From NCBI GenBank assembly GCA_028752905.1, contig JAQNBH010000004.1, positions 3,704,610-3,768,609 on the forward strand: a stretch of DNA of 64,000 nt, in the 5' to 3' direction. Every line of letters begins with the position of its first letter. The stretch's first letter is position 1. Made by a program: the position numbers and the translations under genes. Source of the stretch: Cladorhizidae sp. MBARI D1340-BT2 (taxonomy: Eukaryota; Porifera; Demospongiae; Poecilosclerida; Cladorhizidae). A model generated the notes under the pieces. It had not been told where the DNA came from. It did not search any database and worked only from the letters and a program-made list of their open reading frames with translations. This document shows positions 21,701 through 33,774 of this stretch, piece after piece.

Positions 21701-22400
21701 ACTGAGGGACTATTGCATTTTTGAACTGTAAAGTGCAGAATACAATCCGCCTATTGCACCTCAAAGCAATTACTAACGTGGTTAACTATCTTGTAGCGCT
21801 CTGTTTTGGAGCCACTATTTCTTTTTCTTTCCTGATGTAATAACAATAGCTAATAACAATAGCTAATAAAATACACTTCTGCTCTACTATTGTTACTATC
21901 AGCTGTACTGATCATAAATACTGTTCTGGGTTCTGGAGCTGCCCCTACCATATCCTTCATCATACTAGACCACAAAGTTATCAAAAACCATCTCTTACCA
22001 CAAAAGTTTACATCACATCTGACTTCCGGATCACCCATTGTGGAAGCTCTTATGGTCACAGCAAAGCCTAGACCACTCCACCCTCGAAATTGCTGCAAAA
22101 GGCCTGGTAACCAAATCAACAGGTTTCTCACTTTCCCTCCGATCTAAACATCCCCTCCGATCTGAACATCCCCAGTAAAACCTTTGCAGGCCGAGTTTTC
22201 CGCCATAAAAGCCACCATCAATTAAAATTATTATTATTCACCAATTTCAAGTCATCAAACCAGTAACTTCTAAAATGGCCCAACTCTTATAAATCAAACC
22301 ATATCTGTGACAATTTACTTGTTTGCAGGAGAAAAATTAATACACCTTATTAACCATTACCTCACACAATATAGTCCAAAATGGCGGCTGACTGTTTAGG
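21701..22400. other. Unique intergenic DNA upstream of the formin
   Basis: The segment 21850-22150 is open on both strands (93 codons minus, 85 codons plus; the plus frame contains ISFIILDHKVIKNHLLPQK). Neither is recognised, and neither has clear splice or regulatory context. The rest (22150-22400) is AT-rich with nothing evident. Confidence 0.45.
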
Positions 22401-22411
22401 GAAAGTACGTG

Positions 22412-23070
22412 TCCATGAGGAGGATTACAGCATGTGCCCATGAGGAGGGGATATTACAGCATGTGTCCATGAGGAGGGGATGTGTCCATGAGGAGGGGAT
22501 GTGTCCATGAGTAGGGGATGTGTCCATGAGGAGGGGATGTGTCCATGAGGAGGGGATGTGTCCATGAGTAGGGGATGTGTCCATGAGGAGGGGATATTAC
22601 AGCATGGGCCCATGAGGAGGGGATGTGTCCATGAGGAGGGTATGTGCCCATGAGGAGGGGATGTGTCCATGAGGAGGGGATGTGTCCATGAGGAGGGGAT
22701 GTGTCCATGAGGAGGGGATATTACAGCATGTGTCCATGAGGAGGGGATGTGTCCATGAGGAGGGGATGTGTCCATGAGGAGGGGATATTACAGCATGTGC
22801 CCATGAGGAGGGGATATTACAGCATGTGCCCATGAGGAGGGGATGTGTCCATGAGGAGGGGATATTACAGCATGTGCCCATGAGGAGGGGATGTGTCCAT
22901 GAGGAGGGGATATTGCAGCATGTGCCCATGAGGAGGGGATGTGTCCATGAGGAGGGTGTGTGTCCATGAGGAGGGGATGTGTCCATGAGGAGGGGATGTG
23001 TCCATGAGGAGGGGATATTACAGCATGTGCCCACGAGGAGGGGATGTGTCCATGAGGAGGGGATATTATA
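22412..23070. repeat. 19-bp minisatellite array with a 10-bp insert variant
   Basis: The basic unit is GTGTCCATGAGGAGGGGAT (19 bp). About ten copies carry an added ATTACAGCAT, making a 29-bp form that starts GTGCCCATG. The two forms are mixed irregularly along the array. Four parallel minus-strand frames of proline/histidine/serine-rich peptide are artefacts. Confidence 0.96.
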
Positions 23071-23856
23071 GCTGCTGGAATATATTCTCAGGAATGACAT
23101 CTTTGTAGTTCACATCCATTTATAAAATAACTACAAGGTGTGACATGGTGCTAATGGCCACAACAAGACTTACAGCATTTAGGAACATCTCCTTTCTCAA
23201 GAGAAAAGGAGTGGTTCCCGATAAGTCAAGGTTCCTGTGCAGCCTCCCTCAACAGAAGAGCATCCAGAAACATTAATAGTAGTAAAGCTTGTGAGAGATG
23301 CAGTCCATGATGGCAGTCGGACTCCTGCTTCTCTTTTAACTTATTTGTAAATAAATATAATGGCCTGGAAGATGCAGGTGGTGTGGAGGATAATGATGGG
23401 TCAACAAATCCAGGCCTGGGTGTTTGTGGGAGGATTGTTTCGTCCCTTTCCACACTCTGAACCCACGCCCAGCCTGGGCAGGAGGAGTGAATATTCTCAC
23501 AGCTCACTGTGCAGTTGCATCACAGAACTGGAGAAGTATTTTGTGGATTTTGGGTCGACTTCCAATGTCACATAGCAGGGAGGAAGTTAACCTTCAATCC
23601 TTCTCAAGATCTGTCTATCCCACACTTGAAGTAAATCGCTTGTTACCTGGCAGCTGATGATAGGGAGGCTCAGAGAGTCATACTAGTAGATACTAGGAGT
23701 CTCTGGGGTCCTGCCTGATGTGCTTTGCATGGAGGCATAGGGCAGTTTCTCCTGCACTCACCGACACCTAGTGCGGAATTCTGTCCAGAAAGATTTGAGC
23801 AAGTACTCTGTGATATCTAATAAAGGTGTTTGTGGGCAAGCCTTTGCCAATGCTGA

Positions 23857-24081
23857 ATACGCCAGAGAAGTATCCCACCTGAGCAGAGAAGTATCCCACC
23901 TGAGCAGAGAAGTATCCCACCTGAGCAGAGAAGTATCCCACCTGAGGATGGCACGAGCAACCAACAGATTGCCACAGACATTTCTTCCCCAGACCCTTTG
24001 CATAGCCTTAATGCTCCAGACGGATGTTCTCATTCTTATCTCCAACTTGAAGATGACAAAATGATCCTCTTTGACATGAAA
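23857..24081 (+). CDS. Candidate internal exon with SIPPEQR repeats (unrecognised)
   Basis: An open stretch of 75 codons on the plus strand reads four tandem SIPPEQR heptads (a 21-bp DNA repeat, 23869-23952, the last one diverged), then EDGTSNQQIATDISSPDPL, then LEDDKMILFDMK, and ends at a strong donor, AAA|GTGAGT at 24082. CGCCAG just before 23866 could be the acceptor. The serine, proline and acidic composition fits a disordered protein segment. A competing frame (23771-24064, 97 codons) overlaps it, and no neighbouring exon was found, so this may be chance. Confidence 0.22.
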
Positions 24082-24643
24082 GTGAGTAACGTAAATAAAC
24101 CAGCCATTGCCTGCCAGCTGCCTACACTATGGGAACATCAACGTCACCTGCACACATAGTGACATAGTTCCCAGCTTGTTCCAGGTATTCACTGAGAAGG
24201 CCAACTATTGTTACTGGTAGTATTGTATTTCATCACTACATCTCGGCGGATCCTGCTCGTCCATAGACATTGATGAGTATTAACATCCAAGGAAGTTCTT
24301 CCTGATACTCATCAAAGACATGTCATACTTTCCTATTCCTATGACATAATTGATGATGTCATCCTTTCCTATGACATAATTGATAACTGCCTACATATTT
24401 CGTTTGTAAGTTGTGCCATGTTGCCGGGAGTCCCATGCAAGGACGATCAACCATCCAAGATGTAGGCTTTGAGCGATGATGCAACTGCACATCAAAATCC
24501 AGAGAGCATCTGCCAGTGCCTATTTATTTGCCATTTAATAACAAGTCAAAGATTGTTGCTAGACAGCTGCCGAATTCAATGCGGAAGATCTCTTGTTGCT
24601 AGTCCTCCACCAATCATAGCTATGCTTTGAAACAACAGGTTAC

Positions 24644-24721
24644 CTCATCGCAGATCTTGACAGCAGATGCCACTACTTGGGCTCCTTCCTGAAGGTGTTC
24701 CAGACACTTGATTTGGGCCAT
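24644..24721 (-). CDS. Candidate first exon (unrecognised)
   Basis: On the minus strand an ATG at 24719-24721, preceded by an in-frame TAA three codons upstream, opens 26 codons (MAQIKCLEHLQEGAQVVASA, then VKICDE) ending at the good donor GAG|GTAACC. The peptide would form an amphipathic helix. No following exon was identified, so the evidence is only the ATG, the donor and the composition. Confidence 0.15.
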
Positions 24722-25285
24722 TTGGGATTATGTGTGTATGGAGTCACATGGCAACCAGTTATAATGTGTTCTGGAATGGCTTCAATGTTGTGCAGAACTA
24801 TAATTGTCCAAACAAATGTGTTTCCTAAGACCTACAATATTTTGCTTATACCCTATGGATATTTATATACGCTGTTATAAAACAATAAAATATTTTTATG
24901 GGGAAAATGACAGGGAAAATAGTTGAGGTCATATCTCTCTGCACTCTCTATAATAGAAAGTCAATAGAAAGTACTAAAAATTATTTGGTTCTCTGAAGAT
25001 GACTCAGTTTTTATAAACATGTTTAGAATGCATTTTCTTTGCTTGATACAATACCACGACAAACATGTGACTACAGCAACCCACAGGCAGGGATGTTCCA
25101 CGATGACGATGACTTCTTCAAAGAATCTGTCATCGCATCAGATAATTGATATTCAGTTATAGATTTATTGCACAATAGCAGTAGTAGTAGCAGTAGTAGC
25201 AGTAGTAGCATGCTTGAGCTACCCATAAAACAAGATTGAAGTTCTTTCTTGGCAAGAGCTTTATGGAGGAATGATCTCAACTAAT

Positions 25286-27033
25286 GTACCCACACCCAAT
25301 ATGTACCCACACCCAATAATGTACCCACACCCAATAATGTACCCACACCCGATAATGTGCCCACACCCGATAATGCACCCACACCCAATAATGTGCCCAC
25401 ACCCAATAATGTACCCACACCCAATAATGCACCCACACCCAATAATGTACCCACACCCAATAATGTACCCACACCCAATAATGTACCCACACCCAATAAT
25501 GTACCCACACCCAATAATGTACCCACACCCAATAATGTACCCACACCCTAATGTACCCACACCCAATAATGTACCCACACCCAATAATGTACCCACACCC
25601 AATAATGTACCCACACCCAATAATGTACCCACACCCAATAATGTACCCACACCCAATAATGTGCCCACACCCAATAATGTACCCACACCCAATAATGTAC
25701 CCACACCCAATAATGTACCCACACCCAATAATGCACCCACACCCAATAATGCACCCACACCCAATAATGTACCCACACCCAATAATGTACCCACACCCAA
25801 TAATGTACCCACACCCAATAATGCCCAATAATGTACCCACACCTAATAATGTGCCCCCACCCAATAATGTACCCACACCCAATAATGTACCCACACCCAA
25901 TAATGTGCCCACACCCAATAATGTACCCACACCCAATAATGTACCCACACCCAATAATGTACCCACACCCAATAATGTGCCCACACCCAATAATGTACCC
26001 ACACCCAATAATGTACCCACACCCAATAATGTGCCCACACCTAATAATGTGCCCCCACCCAATAATGTACCCACACCCAATAATGTACCCACACCCAATA
26101 ATGTGCCCACACCCAATAATGTACCCACACCCAATAATGTACCCACACCCAATAATGTACCCACACCCAATAATGTGCCCACACCCAATAATGTACCCAC
26201 ACCCAATAATGTGCCCACACCCAATAATGTACCCACACCCAATAATGTGCCCACACCCAATAATGTACCCACACCCAATAATGTACCCACACCCAATAAT
26301 GTACCCACACCCAATAATGTGCCCACACCTAATAATGTGCCCCCACCCAATAATGTACCCACACCCAATAATGTACCCACACCCAATAATGTGCCCACAC
26401 CCAATAATGCACCCACACCCAATAATGCACCCACACCCAATAATGTACCCACACTCAATAATGCACCCACACCCATAATGTACCCACACCCAATAATGTA
26501 CCCACACTCAATAACGCACCCACACCCAATAATGTGCCCACACCCAATAATGTACCCACACCCAATAATGTACCCACACCCAATAATGTACCCACACCCA
26601 ATAATGTACCCACACCCAATAATGTACCCACACCCAATAATGCACCCACACCCAATAATGTACCCACACCCAATAATGTACCCACACCCAATAATGTACC
26701 CCCACCCAATAATGCACCCACACCCAATAATGTACCCACACCCAATAATGTACCCACACCCAATAATGTACCCACACCCAATAATGTACCCACACCCAAT
26801 AATGTACCCACACCCAATAATGTACCCACACCCAATAATGTACCCACACCCAATAATGTACCCACACCCAATAATGCACCCACACCCAATAATGTGCCCT
26901 CACCCAATAATGTGCCCTCACCCAATAATGTACCCACACCCAATAATGTACCCACACCCAATAATGTACCCACACCCAATAATGTACCCACACCCAATAA
27001 TGTACCCACACCCAATAATGTACCCACACCCAC
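25286..27033. repeat. 18-bp minisatellite array (about 97 copies)
   Basis: The unit is GTACCCACACCCAATAAT. Main variants are GTGCCC and GCACCC, with rare CCCCCACCC, ACACCTAAT, and single short units at 25550 and 25826. A block of about 200 bp with the ACCTAATAATGTGCCCCCAC variant recurs three times (25850, 26040, 26330), which shows internal duplication. The 18-bp period keeps frames open on both strands, including an apparent 495-codon frame of VPTPNN and MYPHPI repeats that is not a gene. Confidence 0.98.
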
Positions 27034-27192
27034 AATAATTTCAAGTGATTATTGAGAAGGTTATTGTAATCATCTTTTGGAAATAAATTATATCCACATG
27101 GTGCAGGTCATAGCAAACACTAACCATTTTTGACCCTTAGTCAATCATAAGTCAAATTCAAAATTCTCAAAATATGGTCAAATTAAGTTTCT

Positions 27193-27694
27193 CGTGACTG
27201 CCACCTTGCCTGGCTCGTGACTGCCACCTTGCCTGGCTCGTGACTGCCACCTTGCCTGGCTCGTGACTGCCACCTTGCCTGGCTCGTGACTGCCACCTTG
27301 CCTGGCCCATGACTGCCACCTTGCCTGGCCCATGACTGCCACCTTGCCTGGCTCATGACTGCCACCTTGCCTGGCCCGTGACTGCCACCTTGCCTGGCTC
27401 GTGACTGCCACCTTGCCTGGCTCGTGACTGCCACCTTGCCTGGCCCATGACTGCCACCTTGCCTGGCCCATGACTGCCACCTTGCCTGGCTCATGACTGC
27501 CACCTTGCCTGGCCCGTGACTGCCACCTTGCCTGGCTCGTGACTGCCACCTTGCCTGGCTCGTGACTGCCACCTTGCCTGGCTCGTGACTGCCACCTTGC
27601 CTGGCTCGTGACTGCCACCTTGCCTGGCTCGTGACTGCCATCTTGCCTGGCTCATGACTGCCATCTTGCATTAAGTTTCTCATGACTGCCATCT
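27193..27694. repeat. 23-bp minisatellite array (about 22 copies)
   Basis: The unit is GTGACTGCCACCTTGCCTGG followed by CTC. The GGCCCAT and GGCTCAT variants occur in a repeated block (27300-27380 and 27440-27520), a local duplication of about 138 bp (six units). Spurious minus frames run its length. Confidence 0.97.
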
Positions 27695-27699
27695 TGCTT

Positions 27700-28570
27700 G
27701 GATTTATGCAAAATCTGAACTTTGTGTAGATAATTATTTATTTATTGGCGGGGGGCAGGGATTTCCAAAACAAATGCTTCCCAGAGGTGAACTGGCTCAA
27801 TACTCATCCCACTTCTTCCCTTGGTTGAGATGATGGAACTATTTGTGTTGCTGTGTGTCTTCAGAGCAGGCGATACTAGACAGTTATGCTATCAAGGTCT
27901 CAATTGTCACAAGAGTGATAGTAGTCATGATCACCATGAATAACATCACCGATTCATCTTCTACCCATGTCCTTTAGCTCATCTACACCCACAGAAAGAG
28001 ACCAAGAAAGAATTGTCTTTTTTCCTGCATAATTTGCATTTCGTATGTTTTGTGTGTGTGTGGATGTGATATGGTTGTAGAGTCAGTGATTCCATGAAGA
28101 GTAAAGTCATGTGGATGCTACACACCTATGAGGCTGTTATCTATATCATAAATACTATCTCTGGAATTTGAGTCAAGGAACCTTTACTAAGTACTTGCTT
28201 CCACTTCCAACAAGCAGGCTTGAAGTGCTTCAACCCTGACTGCTAAATAGAGTGCTCACCCCTTTGGTAAAGGCATGTCCACAGTGTCCTGAGTAGAGGA
28301 TACTTCCTCTCTCACTTTCCTCTTTATCTCATGCATACAGAAGCCAGTGCATTGCTGTACGGCAGAGGAATATTTAACACAGGCAACCGGCACCCTGGAA
28401 TTTAGCTCCAGACGCCCTGGAATTTAGCACCAGCACCCTGGAATTTAGCTCCAGGCATGCAACCCTACCCTGGAATTTAGTTCCAAGTTTGTTTGGCACG
28501 TCCTGTCTGTGTAGCAAAGTCCAAATCAAAAATCAAAGTAAACAAGTGTCAAATTCACACTTAAGGTGGC
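27700..28570. other. Unique intergenic DNA with a short repeat
   Basis: No gene recognised. At 28389-28480 four copies of ACCCTGGAATTTAGC, spaced about 20 to 30 bp, form a small degenerate repeat. A short G run occurs at 27749-27757. Confidence 0.5.
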
Positions 28571-28576
28571 CATCAT

Positions 28577-29186
28577 GAGCCCTCTAGCCCTTTCTGAGCC
28601 CTCTCTGAGCCTCTCTCTGAGCCCTCTCTGAGCCCTCTCTGAGCCCTCTCTGAGAGCCCTCTCTGTCTGAGCCCTCTCTGTCTGAGCCCTCTCTGTCTGA
28701 GCCCTCTTGAGCCCTCTCTGAGCCCTCTCTGAGCCCTCTCTGAGCCCTCTCTGAGCCCTCTCTGAGCTCTCTCCGAGCCCTCTCTGTCTGAGCACTCTTG
28801 AGCCCTCTCTGAGCCCTCTCTGTCTGAGCCCTCTCTGAGATCTCTTTGAGCCCTCTCTGAGCCCTCTCTGAGCACTCTTGAGCCCTCTCTGAGCCCTCTC
28901 TGTCTGAGCCCTCTCTGAGATCTCTTTGAGCCCTCTCTGAGCCCTCTCTGAGCCCTCTCTGAGCCCTCTCTGAGCCCTCTCTGAGCTCTCTCCGAGCCCT
29001 CTCTGTCTGAGCCCTCTCCGAGCCCTCTTGAGCCCTCTCTGAGCCCTCTCTGAGCCCTCTCTGAGCCCTCTCTGAGCCCTCTCCGAGCCCTCTCCGAGCC
29101 CTCTCTGAGCCCTCTCTGAGCCCTCTCTGTCTGAGCCCTCTCTGTCTGAGCCCTCTCTGTCTGAGCCCTCTCTGTCTGAGCCCTCG
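28577..29186. repeat. 11/15-bp minisatellite array
   Basis: The basic unit GAGCCCTCTCT (11 bp) is mixed with a 15-bp form, GAGCCCTCTCTGTCT. A segment of about 78 bp with GAGATCTCTTTGAGCCC is duplicated (28790-28870 and 28865-28945). Three parallel arginine/glutamate/glycine-rich minus frames of 100-244 codons are artefacts. Confidence 0.96.
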
Positions 29187-29415
29187 TTCATTCCCTTTTT
29201 CCTTTTTGTTTCCACAAGGAACTCTTTCAACAGGTGACAAATGTTGACAGCTACTGCCAAGTTGACATGCTCACATAATTATGCAAGTGTCTCGACAGAC
29301 TGCTAGCACATGTGCGCTGGTTCATTACAGACACTATTCACTTGCTGCAGATGAAAAATCAAATGTTCAGTTAATATTCCACACCGAAGGAGTGACAATT
29401 ATTTCTAAAAATGTC
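29187..29415. other. Unique spacer
   Basis: No feature recognised between the two arrays. Confidence 0.5.
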
Positions 29416-29420
29416 TGACA

Positions 29421-29788
29421 AACATGTGCACAGGCTGCTCACATGCACACAGGCTGCTCACATGTGCACAGGCTGCTCACATGTGCACTGGTGCTCACAT
29501 GTGCACAGGCTGCTCACATGTGCACAGGCTGCTCACATGCGCAGACAGGCTACTCAAAGGCTGCTCACATGTGCACAGGCTGCTCACATGCGCAGACAGG
29601 CTACTCAAAGGCTGCTCACATGTGCACAGGCTGCTCACATGAGCACAGGCTGCTCACATGTGCACAGGCTGCTCACATGCGCACAGGCTGCTCACATGCG
29701 CACAGGCTGCTCACATGCGCACAGGCTGCTCACATGCGCACAGGCTGCTCACATGCGCACTGCCTGCTCACATGTGCACAGGCTGCTC
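29421..29788. repeat. 19-bp minisatellite array (about 19 copies)
   Basis: The unit is ACATGTGCACAGGCTGCTC. The left half has two copies of a longer block containing ATGCGCAGACAGGCTACTCA; the right half is dominated by ATGCGCAC variants, so the subfamilies are spatially separated. Confidence 0.96.
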
Positions 29789-30230
29789 GGTGCTATACCC
29801 AGACCTACTGGGCACACCCTGCATCTAAAAGCTAGGGTAATCTGAGATGTGAATAGGTGGAAAATGAATTCATGTGATTAAGTTGTGGTAAGGCAACACT
29901 CATCAACACTTCATCTGTTAAGGCTTGACTTTGTAGCAGATTGGAGATTTAATAGCAGACCCTCAAAAGTACTTGGCCTCAGTCCATCGCTAGCTGCATC
30001 ATTCATCCAAATCAAAGATGACTACCCCATAGTCTAAGTCAGCTCTTCTACCTCCACCATCACTGGAACCTTTCCACTGCACTAGCATTAGCCTCATCCT
30101 TGTCTCCTTTCTCTACTTCCTTGTTCCTTACTACCAGACAACTTCCTTAGTGGCATGGTAACCGAGGTGCACTGCATAGTGTCATCAAGCACCTGCTAGC
30201 TTCTCCTGCTTTCCCCCTCAGAATTGTTGT
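29789..30230. other. Unique spacer
   Basis: No gene or repeat recognised. Confidence 0.5.
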
Positions 30231-30234
30231 GTCC

Positions 30235-30655
30235 GGTTTGAGTGGGGCCAGGCAGTGACCTGCATGCCGGTGGATCTCATCACTCCATAGGTTTGAGTGG
30301 GGCCAGGCAGTGACCTGCATGCCAGTGGATCTCATCACTCCATAGGTTTGAGTGGGGCCAGGCAGTGACCTGCATGTCGGTGGATCTCATCACTCCATAG
30401 GTTTGAGTGGGGCCAGGCAGTGACCTGCATGCCGGTGGATCTCATCACTCCATAGGTTTGAGTGGTGGCAGGCAGTGACCTGCATGCCGGTGGATCTCAT
30501 CACTCCATAGGTTTGAGTGGGGCCAGGCAGTGACCTGCATGCCGGTGGATCTCATCACTCCATAGGTTCGAGTGCGGACAGGAAGTGACCTGCATGCCGG
30601 TGGATCTCATCACTCCATAGGTTCGAGTGTGGACAGGAAGTGACCTGCAAGCCAA
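30235..30655. repeat. 55-bp minisatellite array (about 8 copies)
   Basis: The unit is GGTTTGAGTGGGGCCAGGCA, GTGACCTGCATGCCGGTGGA, TCTCATCACTCCATA. The last two units are diverged (GGTTCGAGTGYGGACAGGAA), the usual edge decay. Confidence 0.97.
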
Positions 30656-31925
30656 CTAGATCACTTCATCATGGGGTACAGGGTCAGCATAACCACAAAG
30701 CATATACATAGGGACAATGTGACAAGCTACTGCTTCACACACACACACATGCAGTCATAGGTAAGGAGTTCAGTGGCCACTTCACCACTAAACCTCCTCT
30801 AATGGTCGGCTGGCAAACTATTGGCCACTTAAAGGAAGAAGGACCACAAGGTCCAGCAAATGCGAATACTTTCTTATTATGTGCACTTTGAACAATACAA
30901 TACAAAGTGGCGAGAGCCTCTAAGTGCATGCAGTTGCTACTCCCTTCTACACTCTCCTAGAACTGTTGTCATGGACTACTTTTAAGTAAGTAAATAAAAC
31001 ATTTTTTTATTTTTAATAATGGCCTGCTCGCTCTTACTGTTTCATCATCTCCTCATGGACTAGAGCAGTAGCTAATCACAAGGTTGGATAATATACCAAG
31101 GTGGGCACAAAAGTTGGCGTTTTCTCCCTACTCGGCTTTCTTGAAGATGTGCCACACACGCAAAAACAATTTAAAATCCCTCCAGCCTTCAGCTTCAGCA
31201 TGGGAGAAATCAGCATGGGAGAATGCGATGTGGAATATTCGAGCATGGGAGAATGTGACATGGAATATTTTTATAATTGGCATTTAGAAATTCAAATTTA
31301 GAGTTCCAGTTTCACAACCGCAATCTTGGGGATGCACACCAATTTCTTCTTGTCATTAATTAGAAACAAAGCAAAGCAATGCCCTCTAAATAACCAAATT
31401 GATAATGGAGTTTTTAATAATGGAGTTTTTAAGGTGCACTAAGACTGCGTGAAAACACGCCATCTTGTATGTGACAGGTTGGAGGAGACAGGGAGGAAGA
31501 TGCTGGGGGCTTTAGTCTATCATTCTATCAATTGTATTAAAAACGGTTTGCTAGCCTAAAGAAAATGGCAAGGCTATAACGAGTGTTGCTATGCAACAGA
31601 TCACTCTTGCAAAATCAGAGTTCTTATTTAGCATGAATTGAAATCGGGTGATTTCAAAACACCACTTATAATAGACTTTGATTTCATCATTCCTGAAATC
31701 ACATCTCAAGTTTTCTGTTGACAACATTGAACTATCTAGTTACAGAATACTGCAGCACTGGAAACCATTGACAAAACACCATGGCAACGAATAGTTAGAA
31801 CCACACAATATTTCAACAACAACAAAATGGTACGAGCCACTACAGCTAACAATTCTTAGATTCTACCAAGCTGAAAGAAGACTGCCTGTTGTCAAGGCCT
31901 GGTGCCCATCACCTCCTTCACAATC
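30656..31925. other. Unique intergenic DNA
   Basis: No convincing gene. There is a short CA tract at 30737-30748 and a two-copy repeat of AGCATGGGAGAATG at 31207-31262. Short open frames at 30735-31301 are not recognised. Confidence 0.5.
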
Positions 31926-31931
31926 GATAAC

Positions 31932-33172
31932 TCATGGGGAAGTCAGCCATGGTGAGATTGGTGGGTGGGCCACTGGGCTAGCCGCTAGAGCCACCTATAA
32001 CTCAGGGTGAAGTCAGCCATGGTGAGATTGGTGGGTGGGCCACTAGGCTAGCCTCTAGAGCCACCTATAACTCAAGGTGAAGTCAGCCATGGTGAGATTG
32101 GTGGGTGGGCCACTGGGCTAGCCGCTAGAGCCACCTATAACTCAAGGTGAAGTCAGCCATGGTGAGATTGGTGGGTGGGCCACTAGGCTAGCCGCTAGAG
32201 CCACCTATAACTCAGGGTGAAGCCAGCCATGGTGAGATTGGTGGGTGGGCCACTAGGCTAGACGCTAGAGCCACCTATAACTCAAGGTGAAGTCAGCCAT
32301 GGTGAGATTGGTGGGTGGGCCACTGGGCTAGCCGCTAGAGCCACCTATAACTCAGGGTGAGGTCAGCCATGGTGAGATTGGTGGGTGGGCCACTAGGCTA
32401 GCCGCTAGAGCCACCTATAACTCAGGGTGAAGTCAGCCATGGTGAGATTGGTGGGTGGGCCACTAGGCTAGCCGCTAGAGCCACTATAACTCAGGGTGAA
32501 GTCAGCCATGGTGAGATTGGTGGGTGGGCCACTAGGCTAGCCGCTAGAGCCACCTATAACTCAAGGTGAAGTCAGCCATGGTGAGATTGGTGGGTGGGCC
32601 ACTGGGCTAGCCGCTAGAGCCACTTGTAACTCAGGGTGAAGTCGGCCATGGTGAGATTGGTGGGTGGGCCACTAGGCTAGCCGCTAGAGCCACCTATAAC
32701 TCAGGGTGAAGTCAGCCATGGTGAGATTGGTGGGTGGGCCACTAGGCTAGCCGCTAGAGCCACCTATAACTCAGGGTGAAGTCAGCCATGGTGAGATTGG
32801 TGGGTGGGCCACTAGGCTAGCCGCTAGAGCCACCTATAACTCAGGGTGAAGTCAGCCATGGTGAGATTGGTGGGTGGGCCACTAGGCTAGCCGCTAGAGC
32901 CACCTATAACTCATGGTGAAGTCAGCCATGGTGAGATTGGTGGGTGGGCCACTAGGCTAGCCGCTAGAGCCACCTATAACTCAGGGTGAAGTCAGCCATG
33001 GTGAGATTGGTGGGTGGGCCACTAGGCTAGCCGCTAGAGCCACCTATAACTCAAGGTGAAGTCAGCCATGGTGAGATTGGTGGGTGGGCCACTGGGCTAG
33101 CCGCTAGAGCCACTATAACTCAGGGTGAAGTCAGCCATGGTGAGATTGGTGGGTGGGCCACTAGGCTAGAGG
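31932..33172. repeat. 70-bp minisatellite array (about 18 copies)
   Basis: The unit is ATAACTCAGGGTGAAGTCAG, CCATGGTGAGATTGGTGGGT, GGGCCACTAGGCTAGCCGCT, AGAGCCACCT. Variants alternate (TCAAGG/TCAGGG, CACTGGG/CACTAGG), and three units are 1-2 bp shorter. Non-coding. Confidence 0.98.
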
Positions 33173-33198
33173 AATGACATAAAGCAAAACCAATCACA

Positions 33199-33451
33199 TC
33201 AGGAAGTAGATCTGACCACCAGGAAGTATATCTGACCACCATGAAGTAGATCTGACACCAGGAAGTAGATCTGACCACCAGGAAGTAGATCTGACCACCA
33301 GGAAGTAGATCTGACCACCAGGAAGTAGATCTGACCACCAGGAAGTAGATCTGACCACCAGGAAGTAGATCTGACACCAGGAAGTAGATCTGACCACCAG
33401 GAAGTAGATCTGACCACCAGGAAGTAGATCTGACCACCAGGAAGTAGATCT
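33199..33451. repeat. 20-bp minisatellite array (about 13 copies)
   Basis: The unit is GGAAGTAGATCTGACCACCA; two units lack one CA pair (GACACCA). It starts within about 30 bp of the end of the 70-bp array. Each unit carries an AGATCT site. Confidence 0.97.
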
Positions 33452-33774
33452 CATGTTTGTGTTCATCTATCTCTGTACCTTCTTCTCACCTGGTACTTTT
33501 AGAGAGAAAAATATCCTGTTGTCCACATCAGAATGGAGAAATAAAGTATCTTGAAACTACTCCCCCCGGAAAGGTCCAGCTAATCTTGCTTGTTGTTGAA
33601 AGTTCTAGCCAGCTAGGATGAAATATCAGCAACAGTAGCACTGATATCGGCATGGGTACAACAGCATGCCACAGTACATGTGCTAGCAACTGAGCATGCT
33701 CATGGGTCAGGAACAGGCTTTGCTGAGTAGCTTTAGCTGGAGACAGTGAGTAATGGCAGAAGGTTGGGAGGGAT
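33452..33774. other. Unique spacer
   Basis: No gene recognised; a 107-codon minus frame (33528-33851) spans into the following array and is not recognised. Confidence 0.45.

Larger units (their letters stand above)
23071..25275. other. Unique DNA with weak exon candidates
   Basis: No complete gene recognised. Two candidates are listed separately (23857-24081 plus, 24644-24721 minus). A GACATAATTGATGATGTCAT-type short repeat occurs at 24340-24385, and an AGTAGTAGC trinucleotide tract at 25168-25209. Overlapping frames at 23226-23575 are not recognised. Confidence 0.5.

Noticed and set aside
21850..22147. Opposing frames of 93 and 85 codons as genes
   Set aside because: No family recognised, no splice sites or conserved motifs, and the two frames overlap on opposite strands.
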